In this document: in pieces, positions 1 to 8,728 of the stretch
How positions within the stretch are numbered: the stretch's first letter is position 1
Layout of the letters: each line of letters starts with the position of its first letter
Origin: Chitinophaga skermanii
GTDB lineage: Bacteria > Bacteroidota > Bacteroidia > Chitinophagales > Chitinophagaceae
NCBI RefSeq assembly: GCF_003259335.1
Contig: NZ_QLLL01000002.1
Location: 1-64,000, forward strand
DNA: 64,000 nt
Direction: 5' to 3'
The notes under the pieces: model-generated
The model's input: the letters and a program-made list of their open reading frames with translations, nothing else
Told to the model about the DNA's origin: nothing
Databases searched by the model: none
Position numbers and translations under genes: made by a program

Positions 1-1
1 C

Positions 2-166
2 ATTATCACCATTTACAACGAGCAGCGGCCACACAGTAGCTGCAACTACTTAACCCCTGCACAAGCGCATCATCAACATGGTAAAATGGCCATGAGATGG
101 CAGCAAAAGGGTGCGTCACCTACAGGTGCCCAAGGCCGGTTATCCACAAATCCAGGTGGATTGTAA
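2..166 (+). CDS. IS3-family transposase, C-terminal fragment (runs off the left edge)
   Basis: Reading from base 2, 54 codons stay open to a TAA at 164-166. The peptide contains YNEQRPHSS and YLTPAQAH, which match the YNxxRPHxxLxYxTPxxx signature at the end of the integrase core of IS3-family OrfB transposases (and related rve integrases). The 5' part lies outside the window, so it cannot be said whether the element is whole. Downstream sequence at 272-330 could hold its right end. Family assignment rests on this short motif only. Confidence 0.7.
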   Translation: MITIYNEQRPHSSCNYLTPAQAHHQHGKMAMRWQQKGASPTGAQGRLSTNPGGL

Positions 167-271
167 AAAGAAAAAAAGAAGCAAAAAAAGAAAAACTATA
201 ATAAGTAGTAGTAATAGGTTCTTTTTTTTAATCTTTGGAACTGTAAACTATTATACGGATTAACAACTACA

Positions 272-330
272 GGTGTAAACCTTTATCCGGATTATCTAAC
301 AAGGGTGTAAACCTATTTTAGGACGTGACA
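272..330. repeat. Possible right end of the IS element with a repeated subterminal motif
   Basis: The 10-mer GGTGTAAACC occurs twice, at about 274 and 304. The second copy continues into CTATTTTAGGACGTGACA. Placement about 140 bases after the transposase stop fits an IS terminal region. The opposite end is outside the window, so the inverted repeat cannot be confirmed. Between 167 and 271 only AT-rich sequence with poly-A and poly-T runs is seen. Confidence 0.3.
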
Positions 331-341
331 GCATGAAGAAA

Positions 342-447
342 ACCTATCTTTTGCCTATCCTAACCCTATCTTTACCCTATCTCGACCCTATCCCAAGCCT
401 ATCTAAAGCCTATCTCGACCCTATCCTAAGCCTATCCCAGGCCTAGC
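342..447. repeat. Tandem array of an 11-bp unit, about nine copies
   Basis: Units of 11 bases with the frame [G/C/A]CCTATCNNNN follow each other without gaps from 342 to 440 and end in a partial copy. CCTATC is invariant; the other positions vary. No open frame runs through it. From 448 to 697 nothing else is recognised apart from two CCGGCA/TTCGGCA words at 535-550 that resemble the 10-bp array near 63741. Confidence 0.85.
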
Positions 448-697
448 TATATATTTATAAATCAACACCTTACCTGTTTTTTAGATAATTGTAGCTCTTG
501 TAAATGCATATAATTCATTTACTTATAAAGGAATCCGGCATAATTCGGCACGTATACAGTAGTATGATAACTTATTGGGAGATTATTCCATGCTAAGGAG
601 AGGGCGGCAAAGTGAGGTGTAAATGGGCGCATAACAATGTTTACAGCAGTAGTTATAGTGTAACCTTTAGAAGTTGATACGCTTTTACAATAAAAAA

Positions 698-724
698 GAG
701 GATGCCTGCTTGAGACACCCTCTA
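698..724 (-). terminator. Terminator for the GH5 gene
   Basis: Imperfect hairpin AGAGGATGCCT / AGACACCCTCT with a five-base loop. Read on the minus strand it is followed by a T-run at 692-697, just downstream of the GH5 stop codon. Confidence 0.6.
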
Positions 725-741
725 ACTATTCATCGCAAAAA

Positions 742-1962
742 TTATTCAGGTTTTAAACCGATCGCGTTGATGTAATTCTTCTGTACAACGTTGTTTTTAA
801 ACTTCATCGCCTCGATTAAATCTAACAAGATCTTCTTTGAAGCCGCTTGATCTGGACGAGCATCGCGGATTTCTTTGTAGGTTACGCGTTGTGCTTCCGA
901 GAACTTCACAATGGTATCCCAAGCCGGTGGCGGTGTAATCGCTACGAAAGACGAACCATCCATTTTCTTATATGGCCAGAAAGTCCAACCAATGTTGTTC
1001 TCTTCCATTGTCTTCACGAAAGCAGCCATCCACTCGTCTTTACCATGACCAATTTCACCCATATACATCGGTAAGTTCACGCTATCGCGGAAGCGAATAA
1101 AATTGTTGATCGCTTTAGCAGTAGGTTCGCCGCCGTAACGGTGACAAGAATACATGATTTTCTTATCGAACTTCGAATCTTTGAAAGGCTTGAAGTTACC
1201 GTTCCATTGTGCGCCACCGAGGATAACGATGTGGTTGTTATCTACTTCACGGATAGCTTTTGTACCCAACTTGTAAATACCTTCCAACTTATCGTTCAAC
1301 TCTTGCATGTTTTTGAAATACGGCGCGATAGGTTCGTTGAGCAATTCGTATGCCAGGATGGTAGGCTCGTTTTTGTAATATTTAGCAATCTTTCTCCATA
1401 TATCGCAGAAAAGCTTTTGGCTAGCTTCGCTTTCGAACAACCATGGATAACCGTAACTATCGTCGATATTATCACCGGTTTGACCACCTGGGGCATCGTG
1501 CATATCGAGGATAAGGTATAAACCTTCCGCTTTACACCATTTCACAACAGAATCGATACGAGCAAAGCCATCTTGTTTGGCAGTAAGGCCCATATAATCT
1601 TCGTCGGTAAATAGTTTATAATGGAAAGGAAGACGTACGACGTTGCTACCTGTTTGCTTAATAAAGCGGATATCATCGCGGGTGATGTAATTGTCTTTCC
1701 AAAGTTTCCAGAATTCGTTGGTGAAATCGGGGCCTACCAATTGGCTAAGCATTTCGTTGATGAAACGGCCGGAATTGGTTTTGTTGAACTTAAGCATGTA
1801 ACCTTCGGGATTGAGCCAGTTACCGAGGTTGGTTCCTTTGATGAAAAGCTTCTCGCCTTTCGGAGTTTTTAAATCGTGGCCGTCGATCTTTACGAATTGT
1901 GCATTCGATTGCAAAGACCCGACTAGCAAAGCCGTCAACGCGGTGAATAGGAATTTCTTCAT
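742..1962 (-). CDS. Secreted GH5-family glycoside hydrolase (cellulase/mannanase/exoglucanase-like)
   Basis: 406 residues. The N-terminus MKKFLFTALTALLVG...SNAQ is a signal peptide, so the enzyme is exported to the periplasm or beyond. The rest is a GH5-type (beta/alpha)8 barrel: the acid/base is the E210 of YELLNEP and the likely nucleophile is E303 of MGEIG. FKIxGTNLGNWL-like sequence near residues 41-50 is typical of exo-beta-1,3-glucanase-like GH5 members, so a beta-glucan or mannan substrate is plausible but not shown. It is monocistronic, followed by a hairpin terminator. It lies near, but in opposite orientation to, the SusC/SusD-sulfatase operon. GH5 membership is firm; substrate is not. 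Confidence 0.88.
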   Translation of the reverse strand: MKKFLFTALTALLVGSLQSNAQFVKIDGHDLKTPKGEKLFIKGTNLGNWLNPEGYMLKFNKTNSGRFINEMLSQLVGPDFTNEFWKLWKDNYITRDDIRFIKQTGSNVVRLPFHYKLFTDEDYMGLTAKQDGFARIDSVVKWCKAEGLYLILDMHDAPGGQTGDNIDDSYGYPWLFESEASQKLFCDIWRKIAKYYKNEPTILAYELLNEPIAPYFKNMQELNDKLEGIYKLGTKAIREVDNNHIVILGGAQWNGNFKPFKDSKFDKKIMYSCHRYGGEPTAKAINNFIRFRDSVNLPMYMGEIGHGKDEWMAAFVKTMEENNIGWTFWPYKKMDGSSFVAITPPPAWDTIVKFSEAQRVTYKEIRDARPDQAASKKILLDLIEAMKFKNNVVQKNYINAIGLKPE

Positions 1963-2090
1963 GTGAAAATTTTGAAAGTTTTAGCGTGGAATAAAACTAT
2001 GAAAGCATAAACCTACAACAAACAAAGATAACATGCAAGTTCCTACCCACTTGGGTTTCAAGGAATTTATAAGGGGTAACATATACACTA

Positions 2091-2849
2091 TTACTCGAAG
2101 CGGAAGAGCTGCGAGGTATCGAAAGAGCCATCCATGGTACTGATTTTTTGTACGTTGGTAACTTTATGCCAAGGTGTTTTGCTAGTATTATTCATGAGGA
2201 TTTGGATATCGACACTTGGCTTGTAGTTTTCGGCGAGCATGACCATCTTTTCGCCTTTCTTGTTTTTTACTACACGCATAACGATGGCGGCGCTGAGGCG
2301 GTCGCCTTTTTTGATGAAGACGTCGCCGACTTGGATATCGTCGACCGTTACATGGTTCATAGAGGCGCGTAGCGACTGTGCGTCACTAAAGGTGATCACA
2401 TTATTAGTATATACCCGGAAAGACTCCATACTGCCGGAAGCCTCTTTCGTACGTTCTTTAGCGATTTTATTTTGTGGCAAAACAGTGTAGCGATCGCCTT
2501 TACGCCAGCCTACGTAATCCATCATGGTACCATCTACAGCATAAAAATGTATATCCTCGTAACGTTGGGCATTGTAGAGGTAATAAGCGCGTAAAAAAAT
2601 GGGGGCTGCGGCATGGTGTTTTACGTCTTTCTTGCCGAGTGTAATGTCCAGTTTCCCGTAACTGCCTTCTTTCTTATCTATAATCAAAGTATAGCGGTAG
2701 AGCCAACCTGCAAAAGAGCGGCGATCTACAGGAACATCTGTAAACCCTGTAGGAGCCTCTACCTTTACTACTTGTGTGCGTTGTTGGGCTGTAACATTTA
2801 CTTGCATGAATATAGAAATGACCATCAACAACCAAGAAAACTTTACCAT
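2091..2849 (-). CDS. DUF4846-like secreted protein
   Basis: 252 residues with an N-terminal signal peptide ending near VTAQQ. It is a divergent paralogue of the upstream protein at 2865-3704: both share the order GFT/GYT...F..WL, a YLYN motif (AYYLYNAQRYEDIHFYAVDG here) and a GDVF...IVM segment (QVGDVFIKKG). The neighbour fits DUF4846 better; this copy has lost the QCADAVIRLRAEY signature (HHAAAPIFLRAYY in its place). Function unknown. It follows its paralogue by 15 bases, so the two are co-transcribed. The tandem arrangement points to local duplication followed by divergence. Confidence 0.7.
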   Translation of the reverse strand: MVKFSWLLMVISIFMQVNVTAQQRTQVVKVEAPTGFTDVPVDRRSFAGWLYRYTLIIDKKEGSYGKLDITLGKKDVKHHAAAPIFLRAYYLYNAQRYEDIHFYAVDGTMMDYVGWRKGDRYTVLPQNKIAKERTKEASGSMESFRVYTNNVITFSDAQSLRASMNHVTVDDIQVGDVFIKKGDRLSAAIVMRVVKNKKGEKMVMLAENYKPSVDIQILMNNTSKTPWHKVTNVQKISTMDGSFDTSQLFRFE

Positions 2850-2864
2850 AGCGCGTCGTTTAAA

Positions 2865-3704
2865 TTATTGGAACCGCATTAAATGTTTTTGCAGGAACGT
2901 CCAACCAGGCGTAATAACCGTGCCAAACTCTTCGGCTTTGTACCAAGGTTGTTCAATGCCTCCTATTCGGTTGCGTACAACATGTATACTTTGCGCGGGT
3001 GTGTAACCTTGTGCTAACATGTATATCTTCTCCCCTCGCGGGTTTTGTGCCACGCTCATGACGATCATCGCATGCCCGGGGAAGCTGCCTTGAACGAATA
3101 CATCGCCGGGTTGGATTTGTTGAATGTTAACCGGTTTTAGTTCCTTAGCGAGAGAATGGGTGCCGGCGTACATAAACACAAACCGCAAATACTTTTCAAA
3201 AGTTTCGCGGGTATCGGGGCGAGCGGCCACCTTCGTGGCTACTAATTTATTATGCTTTAATTGAAATGATTGTCCTTTTAACCAAGCCGTATACGCTATT
3301 AATGTTCCATCTGTAGCGTGGAATGCAATGCGTTCGACATCCTGCTTGTTGTACAAGTATTCTGCCCGTAACCTAATAACGGCATCGGCGCATTGTTGTA
3401 GGTCTTCTTTGCCTATTGGGATGTTTAGTACGGCGTATTGTGAAGCCTGGTCTTCTTTCTTTTCACCATTATAAAGATAAACGGTGCGATCCTTTTTTAA
3501 TTGTACTTGTAGCAACCATTTGGCGAATGCATGATCGGCTAAACGGGTATATCCTTTAGGAATAGGAATGGCTTCAATGGTTGCATAATTAGGCGTAGGT
3601 GCTGCAATGGGTTCTTGGCAACCGTATAAACAGGCGAATAGTAAGAAAGTAAACAACATGGCGTATAACTTTCTTACTAAGATGCACAAAGGGTGTTTTT
3701 TCAT
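2865..3704 (-). CDS. DUF4846 lipoprotein
   Basis: From the ATG at 3704 the product has about 279 residues. The N-terminus is basic, then hydrophobic (MLFTFLLFACLYGC), and LYGC is an acceptable lipobox, so the mature protein would be an acylated lipoprotein. The open frame extends 15 codons upstream, but that extension has no signal-like start. Family motifs are QCADAVIRLRAEYLYN and IQPGDVFVQGSFPGHAMIVM; the GHA core recalls NlpC/CHAP-like hydrolase folds, but a catalytic Cys is not evident. Biochemical role unknown. First gene of a two-gene operon with its paralogue. Confidence 0.75.
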   Translation of the reverse strand: MKKHPLCILVRKLYAMLFTFLLFACLYGCQEPIAAPTPNYATIEAIPIPKGYTRLADHAFAKWLLQVQLKKDRTVYLYNGEKKEDQASQYAVLNIPIGKEDLQQCADAVIRLRAEYLYNKQDVERIAFHATDGTLIAYTAWLKGQSFQLKHNKLVATKVAARPDTRETFEKYLRFVFMYAGTHSLAKELKPVNIQQIQPGDVFVQGSFPGHAMIVMSVAQNPRGEKIYMLAQGYTPAQSIHVVRNRIGGIEQPWYKAEEFGTVITPGWTFLQKHLMRFQ

Positions 3705-3809
3705 AAATAGTTTAACCACCAAAATAGCGTGTAATCTTTTCAAATACAAACATTAACAACACTCCTTTTTTCCTTCATTAAAAAATAAACACGCTATTAC
3801 CCTACTAAC

Positions 3810-3841
3810 TTTGTAGATTAATAAAATTCCCATTATCTTTG
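3810..3841 (+). promoter_or_regulatory. Bacteroidota-type promoter for the SusC-SusD-sulfatase operon
   Basis: TTTG at 3810-3813 and TATCTTTG at 3834-3841, separated by 20 bases, match the -33 TTTG and -7 TAnnTTTG elements described for the primary sigma factor of Bacteroidota. The 5' leader to the SusC ATG would be about 330 bases. The rest of the 3705-4175 gap has no recognisable gene; an open TTG-started extension of SusC begins at 4038 but is not signal-like. Confidence 0.6.
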
Positions 3842-4175
3842 CTTTGCCTAATAATCTACTGAATGTTTGCTTTTGCGCGGTAGAAGTAGCATGACCAACC
3901 TTATTCACGCTATCCTGGATGAAAAGATTTTAGTAGCCATAACCAGTTTATTCAAAAAAACTCAACCAACATGTCGACCAATCATTTGCGCTGCCCCATG
4001 CGGGCTTAATCTTCAAATTTCCGACTACATACTGTAGTTGAGCATTTTCGTTTATGCATTTCTCCTGTTTACGGGAGGTGAAATTGTATTGCCAATACGC
4101 ATTGCAACGGCTATACTTTATACACCATTACCGGTAAGCGGGCTGGATTTCTATTGCCTTATAAAAAGAAAAAAC

Positions 4176-7100
4176 ATGGCCTATTTTTTACAGCAGGTGC
4201 AACGTGTCACTTTGCTAATTTGCTGCGTGGTGGGAACAAGCCTCACAATTTCCGCCCAAACAAAACCACTCATTAACTCGCATTTATCGGGGCGTGTTAT
4301 GGATGCCCAAACCAAGGAACCATTGCCCGGTGCTGCCGTGCAAATTCAAGGTACTACACACGGTGTAATCACCGATCAACAAGGGAAATTCTCTTTCGTA
4401 ACGGGGCAACCATTTCCCTATACATTAATTGTAACGTATACCGGGTATAAGAAACTAGAGATTGTAGCCAATAACCCAAACATCGACATTGCACTTGAAG
4501 TGCTGCAAAGTCAATTAAACGATGTAGTGGTAGTAGGTTATGGTACAAAGAAGAAAAGCGATCTCACGGGCGCCATTTCATCAGTGAACAACAACTTATT
4601 CAAACAACCCGTTAGCTCTATCGACCAAGCTTTAAAAGGCAGTGTACCCGGCGTGCAAGTAGTTCAAACCAGCGGGCAACCCGGTGGTGGTGTAAGTATT
4701 CGTGTACGAGGTGGGAGTTCTATACAAGGCGGCAACGAACCGTTGTACGTGATTGATGGGTTCCCCGTATATAATAGTACTACAAACGCCGGCACCACAA
4801 GCGGTACGCCTATTAATCCATTGGCTAGTATCAATCCTGCCGATATCGAAAATATCGACATTCTGAAGGATGCTTCTGCTACCGCCATTTACGGCTCTCG
4901 TGGTGCCAATGGTGTGGTGATTGTTACAACGAAGAAAGGTCGTGCCGATAGAAGCAATATTTCTTGGGAAAGCTCATACGGCGTGCAATCATTGCGGAAG
5001 AAAATTGATGTGTTGAATGCCCAAGAATTTGCGATACTGCGTAACGAAGTGTTATTCGATACCAATCCTGCGAAAGGTCCCAATCAATACTTAAGCAATG
5101 AAGAAGTAGCGAAACTAGGTAAGGGTACCGATTGGCAAGATGCAGCCTTCCGCAGTGGTAATATTCAGAATCACCAGCTTACGATTAGTGGGGGTAGTGC
5201 TAAAACGCGTTACCTCCTATCGGGTAATTATTTTACCCAAGAAGGCATTATTCGCCATACCGATTTCAACCGTATCAGTTTGCGGGCAAATATTGATGCA
5301 CAGCCCTACGAGCGCTTGAAAATCAGCAGTAGCATTACGGCCAGCAAATCCGATGCAAACATCGCGCCTTCGGGTATAGTAAGCTCTTTACTATTAATGC
5401 CTCCTACTGCTACCATTTACGAACCCAATGGCTCGTATACCTTGCGAAATCCTTTTGAAAACATTTTTGCCAACCCCATAGCTACACTTAACGAGCAATT
5501 AAATAAGTCAACCACGAACCGGTTCTTCGGAACCGCGTTCGGGGAATTGAAGGTAATTGAAGGGTTACATGTGAAAGTTTTACTAGGTGCCGATGTAAAT
5601 ACCACCAACGAAAAGTTGTATATCCCTAGTACCATTTATGAAGGAACACAAACAGGTGGTGCTGCCGGTCGTGGTAACTACTCCAGCTATTCGTGGTTGA
5701 ACGAAAATACGATCACATATAACAAAAATATCGGTCGACATGCTTTCGATGTACTCGGCGGTTTTACCCAGCAAGAGTTTAATAGCGATGTAGTGCGTAC
5801 TGGTGCAGAGAAGTTCGTGACCGACCAACTAAAGTATAACAGTTTACAAAGTGGTGCCACTTTGGTGCGCCCTTTTTCCAATACTACTTCATGGGTGTTA
5901 CATTCCTGGCTAGCGCGTGTGAACTATACCTACGATAATCGCTTGTATTTAACAGCTAGTATTCGTACCGACGGTTCATCCCGGTTCGGGAAAGGTAACA
6001 AATGGGGCTACTTCCCATCAGCAGCGGTATCGTGGAGAATTGGGAATGAAGATTTCTTCAAACGCTACAAACAAACCATTAGTGATTTAAAACTACGGGC
6101 CAGCTTTGGTGTAACGGGGAACCTAGAAATTGGTGAATACCAATCATTAGCCACCTTGTATAGTGTAACCTACATAATTGGAAATAAAATCCTCACCGGC
6201 TTCACCCCCAATCGCATTGCGAACGATCAACTAGGATGGGAAACCACCGATCAATACAATGCCGGTATTGACGTAGGTTTATGGAATAACCGCGTATTGG
6301 TTACCCTCGATGGTTATTACAAGAAAACCCGGAACCTCTTGCTGAATGTAGAATTACCATGGACCTCCGGCCAAGCTAGCTCCCTACAAAACTTTGGCTC
6401 GGTAGAAAACCGTGGTATAGAAATCGGTATCAACAGTAAGAATTTCGTAGGAGATTTTACTTGGTCGACCGACTTTAATTTCTCCTTAAACCGCAACAAA
6501 GTATTGTCGCTTGGTAACGGGGCTAAGCAATACATTACGGGCAACTACATTATTCAAGTAGGTCAACCTTTAGGTAGCTTCTACGGAACGGTTACAAATG
6601 GTATTCTTCAAACAGGCGAAGAGAAAGATAAAGGTGCTTTCACAGGTAATGCAGCTCCTAAACCCGGTGATCGATTATACAAAGACATTAACAAAGACGG
6701 CACTTTCACTACCGCCGCCGATCGCGCGATTATTGGGAATGCACAACCCAACTTCCTTGCCGGTATTCAAAACCATTTCTCTTATCATGGCGTGAGTTTG
6801 AGTGTATTTTTCCAAGGCTCATTCGGTAACAAAATATTAAATGGCAATAGGCAAAGTTTGGAACTGTTTACTGGTCAACAGAACGCTGCCGGTTCAGCAC
6901 GCGACCGTTGGACTGCCACAAACCCTAGTCAAACCATTCCCCGCGCAAAGCTCGACCCTGCGCCTATTTTCAGTGATCGCTTTATTGAAGACGGCACCTT
7001 TGTTCGCTTGAAAAACATTGCACTCTCCTATGATATTTCGCGGAATTGGTTGCACAATATAGCAGGTATTCAAGTATATGTATCGGCACAAAACTTACTC

Positions 7101-7226
7101 ACTTGGACGAAATACACAGGCTTCGACCCGGAAGTAACTTCGGGTAGTAACGTATCGCCCGGAACAGATGCCGGCATCTACCCTGTGGCTAAAACATTCA
7201 ATGCAGGAATTAAAGTTTCCTTTTAA
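4176..7226 (+). CDS. SusC/RagA-family TonB-linked outer-membrane protein
   Basis: 1016 residues from the ATG at 4176. I chose this start because it gives a signal peptide (LLICCVVGTSLTISAQ); the frame extends upstream only through a TTG. Order of parts: signal peptide, carboxypeptidase-like regulatory domain (about 36-117, with GRVMDAQTKEPLPGAAV), the TonB-box-like VVVGYGT at about 117, plug domain with IRVRGGSS and PLYVIDGFPVY, then a 22-strand-type barrel ending in a terminal aromatic residue (IKVSF). It imports a glycan oligomer across the outer membrane together with its SusD partner, which starts 18 bases after its stop. The two downstream sulfatases suggest a sulfated glycan. No HTCS, SusR or ECF sigma/anti-sigma pair is adjacent, so regulation is not evident. 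Confidence 0.93.
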   Translation: MAYFLQQVQRVTLLICCVVGTSLTISAQTKPLINSHLSGRVMDAQTKEPLPGAAVQIQGTTHGVITDQQGKFSFVTGQPFPYTLIVTYTGYKKLEIVANNPNIDIALEVLQSQLNDVVVVGYGTKKKSDLTGAISSVNNNLFKQPVSSIDQALKGSVPGVQVVQTSGQPGGGVSIRVRGGSSIQGGNEPLYVIDGFPVYNSTTNAGTTSGTPINPLASINPADIENIDILKDASATAIYGSRGANGVVIVTTKKGRADRSNISWESSYGVQSLRKKIDVLNAQEFAILRNEVLFDTNPAKGPNQYLSNEEVAKLGKGTDWQDAAFRSGNIQNHQLTISGGSAKTRYLLSGNYFTQEGIIRHTDFNRISLRANIDAQPYERLKISSSITASKSDANIAPSGIVSSLLLMPPTATIYEPNGSYTLRNPFENIFANPIATLNEQLNKSTTNRFFGTAFGELKVIEGLHVKVLLGADVNTTNEKLYIPSTIYEGTQTGGAAGRGNYSSYSWLNENTITYNKNIGRHAFDVLGGFTQQEFNSDVVRTGAEKFVTDQLKYNSLQSGATLVRPFSNTTSWVLHSWLARVNYTYDNRLYLTASIRTDGSSRFGKGNKWGYFPSAAVSWRIGNEDFFKRYKQTISDLKLRASFGVTGNLEIGEYQSLATLYSVTYIIGNKILTGFTPNRIANDQLGWETTDQYNAGIDVGLWNNRVLVTLDGYYKKTRNLLLNVELPWTSGQASSLQNFGSVENRGIEIGINSKNFVGDFTWSTDFNFSLNRNKVLSLGNGAKQYITGNYIIQVGQPLGSFYGTVTNGILQTGEEKDKGAFTGNAAPKPGDRLYKDINKDGTFTTAADRAIIGNAQPNFLAGIQNHFSYHGVSLSVFFQGSFGNKILNGNRQSLELFTGQQNAAGSARDRWTATNPSQTIPRAKLDPAPIFSDRFIEDGTFVRLKNIALSYDISRNWLHNIAGIQVYVSAQNLLTWTKYTGFDPEVTSGSNVSPGTDAGIYPVAKTFNAGIKVSF

Positions 7227-7244
7227 CCGCTTAAAAACGTTACC

Positions 7245-8714
7245 ATGAAAAAACTAGGCATTCTTTTCTTAATCATATGCATGGGCAGTATACAAGGCTG
7301 CTCTTCTTTAGACGAAAATCCGCAATCGGATATCGTTACCAACCAATTCTATCAAAACGAATCGCAAGCCGATGCCGCGGTAATAGCTGCTTATAGGAAG
7401 TTATACGAAACAGGACAATCGCTTTATAATAGCTTGTTCCAAATTGGCGTAGAAATGGCCACGGATGATTATGAAGCTGGACCTCGCGCCCGTAATGCCC
7501 ATGTGCGTGCCATTTCAGGGCTAACACACGACGCTTCGAATGATAGAATGGAGCAACTTTGGAAACAATCCTACGATGCCATTAATACATCGAACATCGC
7601 GATCGAACGTATTGCTTTAATTGGTGAAACCCACATCAATGGCACGGTGCGCACACGCCTAATTAACGAAGCTAAGTTCTTACGTGCATTACACTATTTC
7701 AACTTGGTGCGATGGTTCGGTGATGTGCCTTTGGTATTGCATGAAGTAAACTCTTTAGAAGCGAATGGCTTGTATGTTGAAAAATCGCCCAGCAGTGAAG
7801 TGTACGCGCAAATCATTAAAGACCTACAAGATGCAGAAAACTTGCCTGCACCAGGTGCTTACAGTGCAGCTAATATTGGCCGTGCTACGAGCGGTTCTGC
7901 AAAGAGCTTATTAGCCAAAGTATACCTCACGCAACAAAACTGGACGCTGGCGGCTGCTAAATCCCGTGAAGTAATTGAAGCAAAATGGTATGACTTGTTT
8001 GAGAATTTCGCAGATGTGTATGCCGTGGGTAGAAAGAATGGGAAGGAACACATATTTTCTGCACAATTCTTAGGGAATGCGGGCTACCAAGGCAACAGTT
8101 TAGCCAGTAGATCGGCACCCAACGAAGTACCTGGTATTAATGGTGATTATGCCGATGCCATTCATAAGCAAGGTGGTTTGTATGAAAGCTTTAGTGAGAA
8201 CGATACCCGTAAAGCCGTCACCTTTTCCACGAGCCTGGTAAGTCCAACCGATGGTAAAACGTACACCTTCGAACCTCACTTACACAAATATTACGATGAG
8301 TCTGTAGTCGGCAACCAAGGTCAATCCTCTAAAAACTTACCCATTATACGGTATGCCGAAGTACTACTCATTTATGCTGAAGCATTAAATGAAAGTAGCG
8401 GCGCACCCAGTACTGCCGCTTACGAGGCCATTGATAAGGTACGCGCACGTGCAGGTATTGCTTTGTTGAAAGACATTGCGCCCAATTTAGGCAAGGATGC
8501 CTTCCGGGATAGCGTGTTCCAAGAACGCAGGAAGGAATTGGTTTACGAATATCAACGTTGGTTCGACCTAGTACGCCGCGGACCAGATTATTATGTTAAA
8601 ACCCTCAAAGCAGCCGGTAAAACATTGGCAGCACCCAAACATATTCGTTTCCCTACGCCACAACGCGAATTAAACCTCAACCCAAAATTGAAACAAGACC
8701 CATTATGGTTATAA
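7245..8714 (+). CDS. RagB/SusD-family glycan-binding lipoprotein
   Basis: 489 residues. Lipoprotein signal with lipobox IQGC (Cys19). Typical SusD landmarks are visible: the early SSLDENPQSDI segment, FLRALHYFNLVRWFGDVPL, the TPR-like helices, and the C-terminal LPIIRYAEVLLIYAEALNE followed by RRKELVYEYQRWFDLVRRG. It caps the SusC barrel on the cell surface and binds the substrate glycan. The downstream sulfatase start lies 15 bases past its stop, supporting one transcript through all four genes. Confidence 0.93.
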   Translation: MKKLGILFLIICMGSIQGCSSLDENPQSDIVTNQFYQNESQADAAVIAAYRKLYETGQSLYNSLFQIGVEMATDDYEAGPRARNAHVRAISGLTHDASNDRMEQLWKQSYDAINTSNIAIERIALIGETHINGTVRTRLINEAKFLRALHYFNLVRWFGDVPLVLHEVNSLEANGLYVEKSPSSEVYAQIIKDLQDAENLPAPGAYSAANIGRATSGSAKSLLAKVYLTQQNWTLAAAKSREVIEAKWYDLFENFADVYAVGRKNGKEHIFSAQFLGNAGYQGNSLASRSAPNEVPGINGDYADAIHKQGGLYESFSENDTRKAVTFSTSLVSPTDGKTYTFEPHLHKYYDESVVGNQGQSSKNLPIIRYAEVLLIYAEALNESSGAPSTAAYEAIDKVRARAGIALLKDIAPNLGKDAFRDSVFQERRKELVYEYQRWFDLVRRGPDYYVKTLKAAGKTLAAPKHIRFPTPQRELNLNPKLKQDPLWL

Positions 8715-8728
8715 AACGGCACATCAAC

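Noticed and set aside
4038..4175. N-terminal extension of the SusC protein
   Set aside because: Starts with TTG, lacks family similarity and would place the signal peptide internally.
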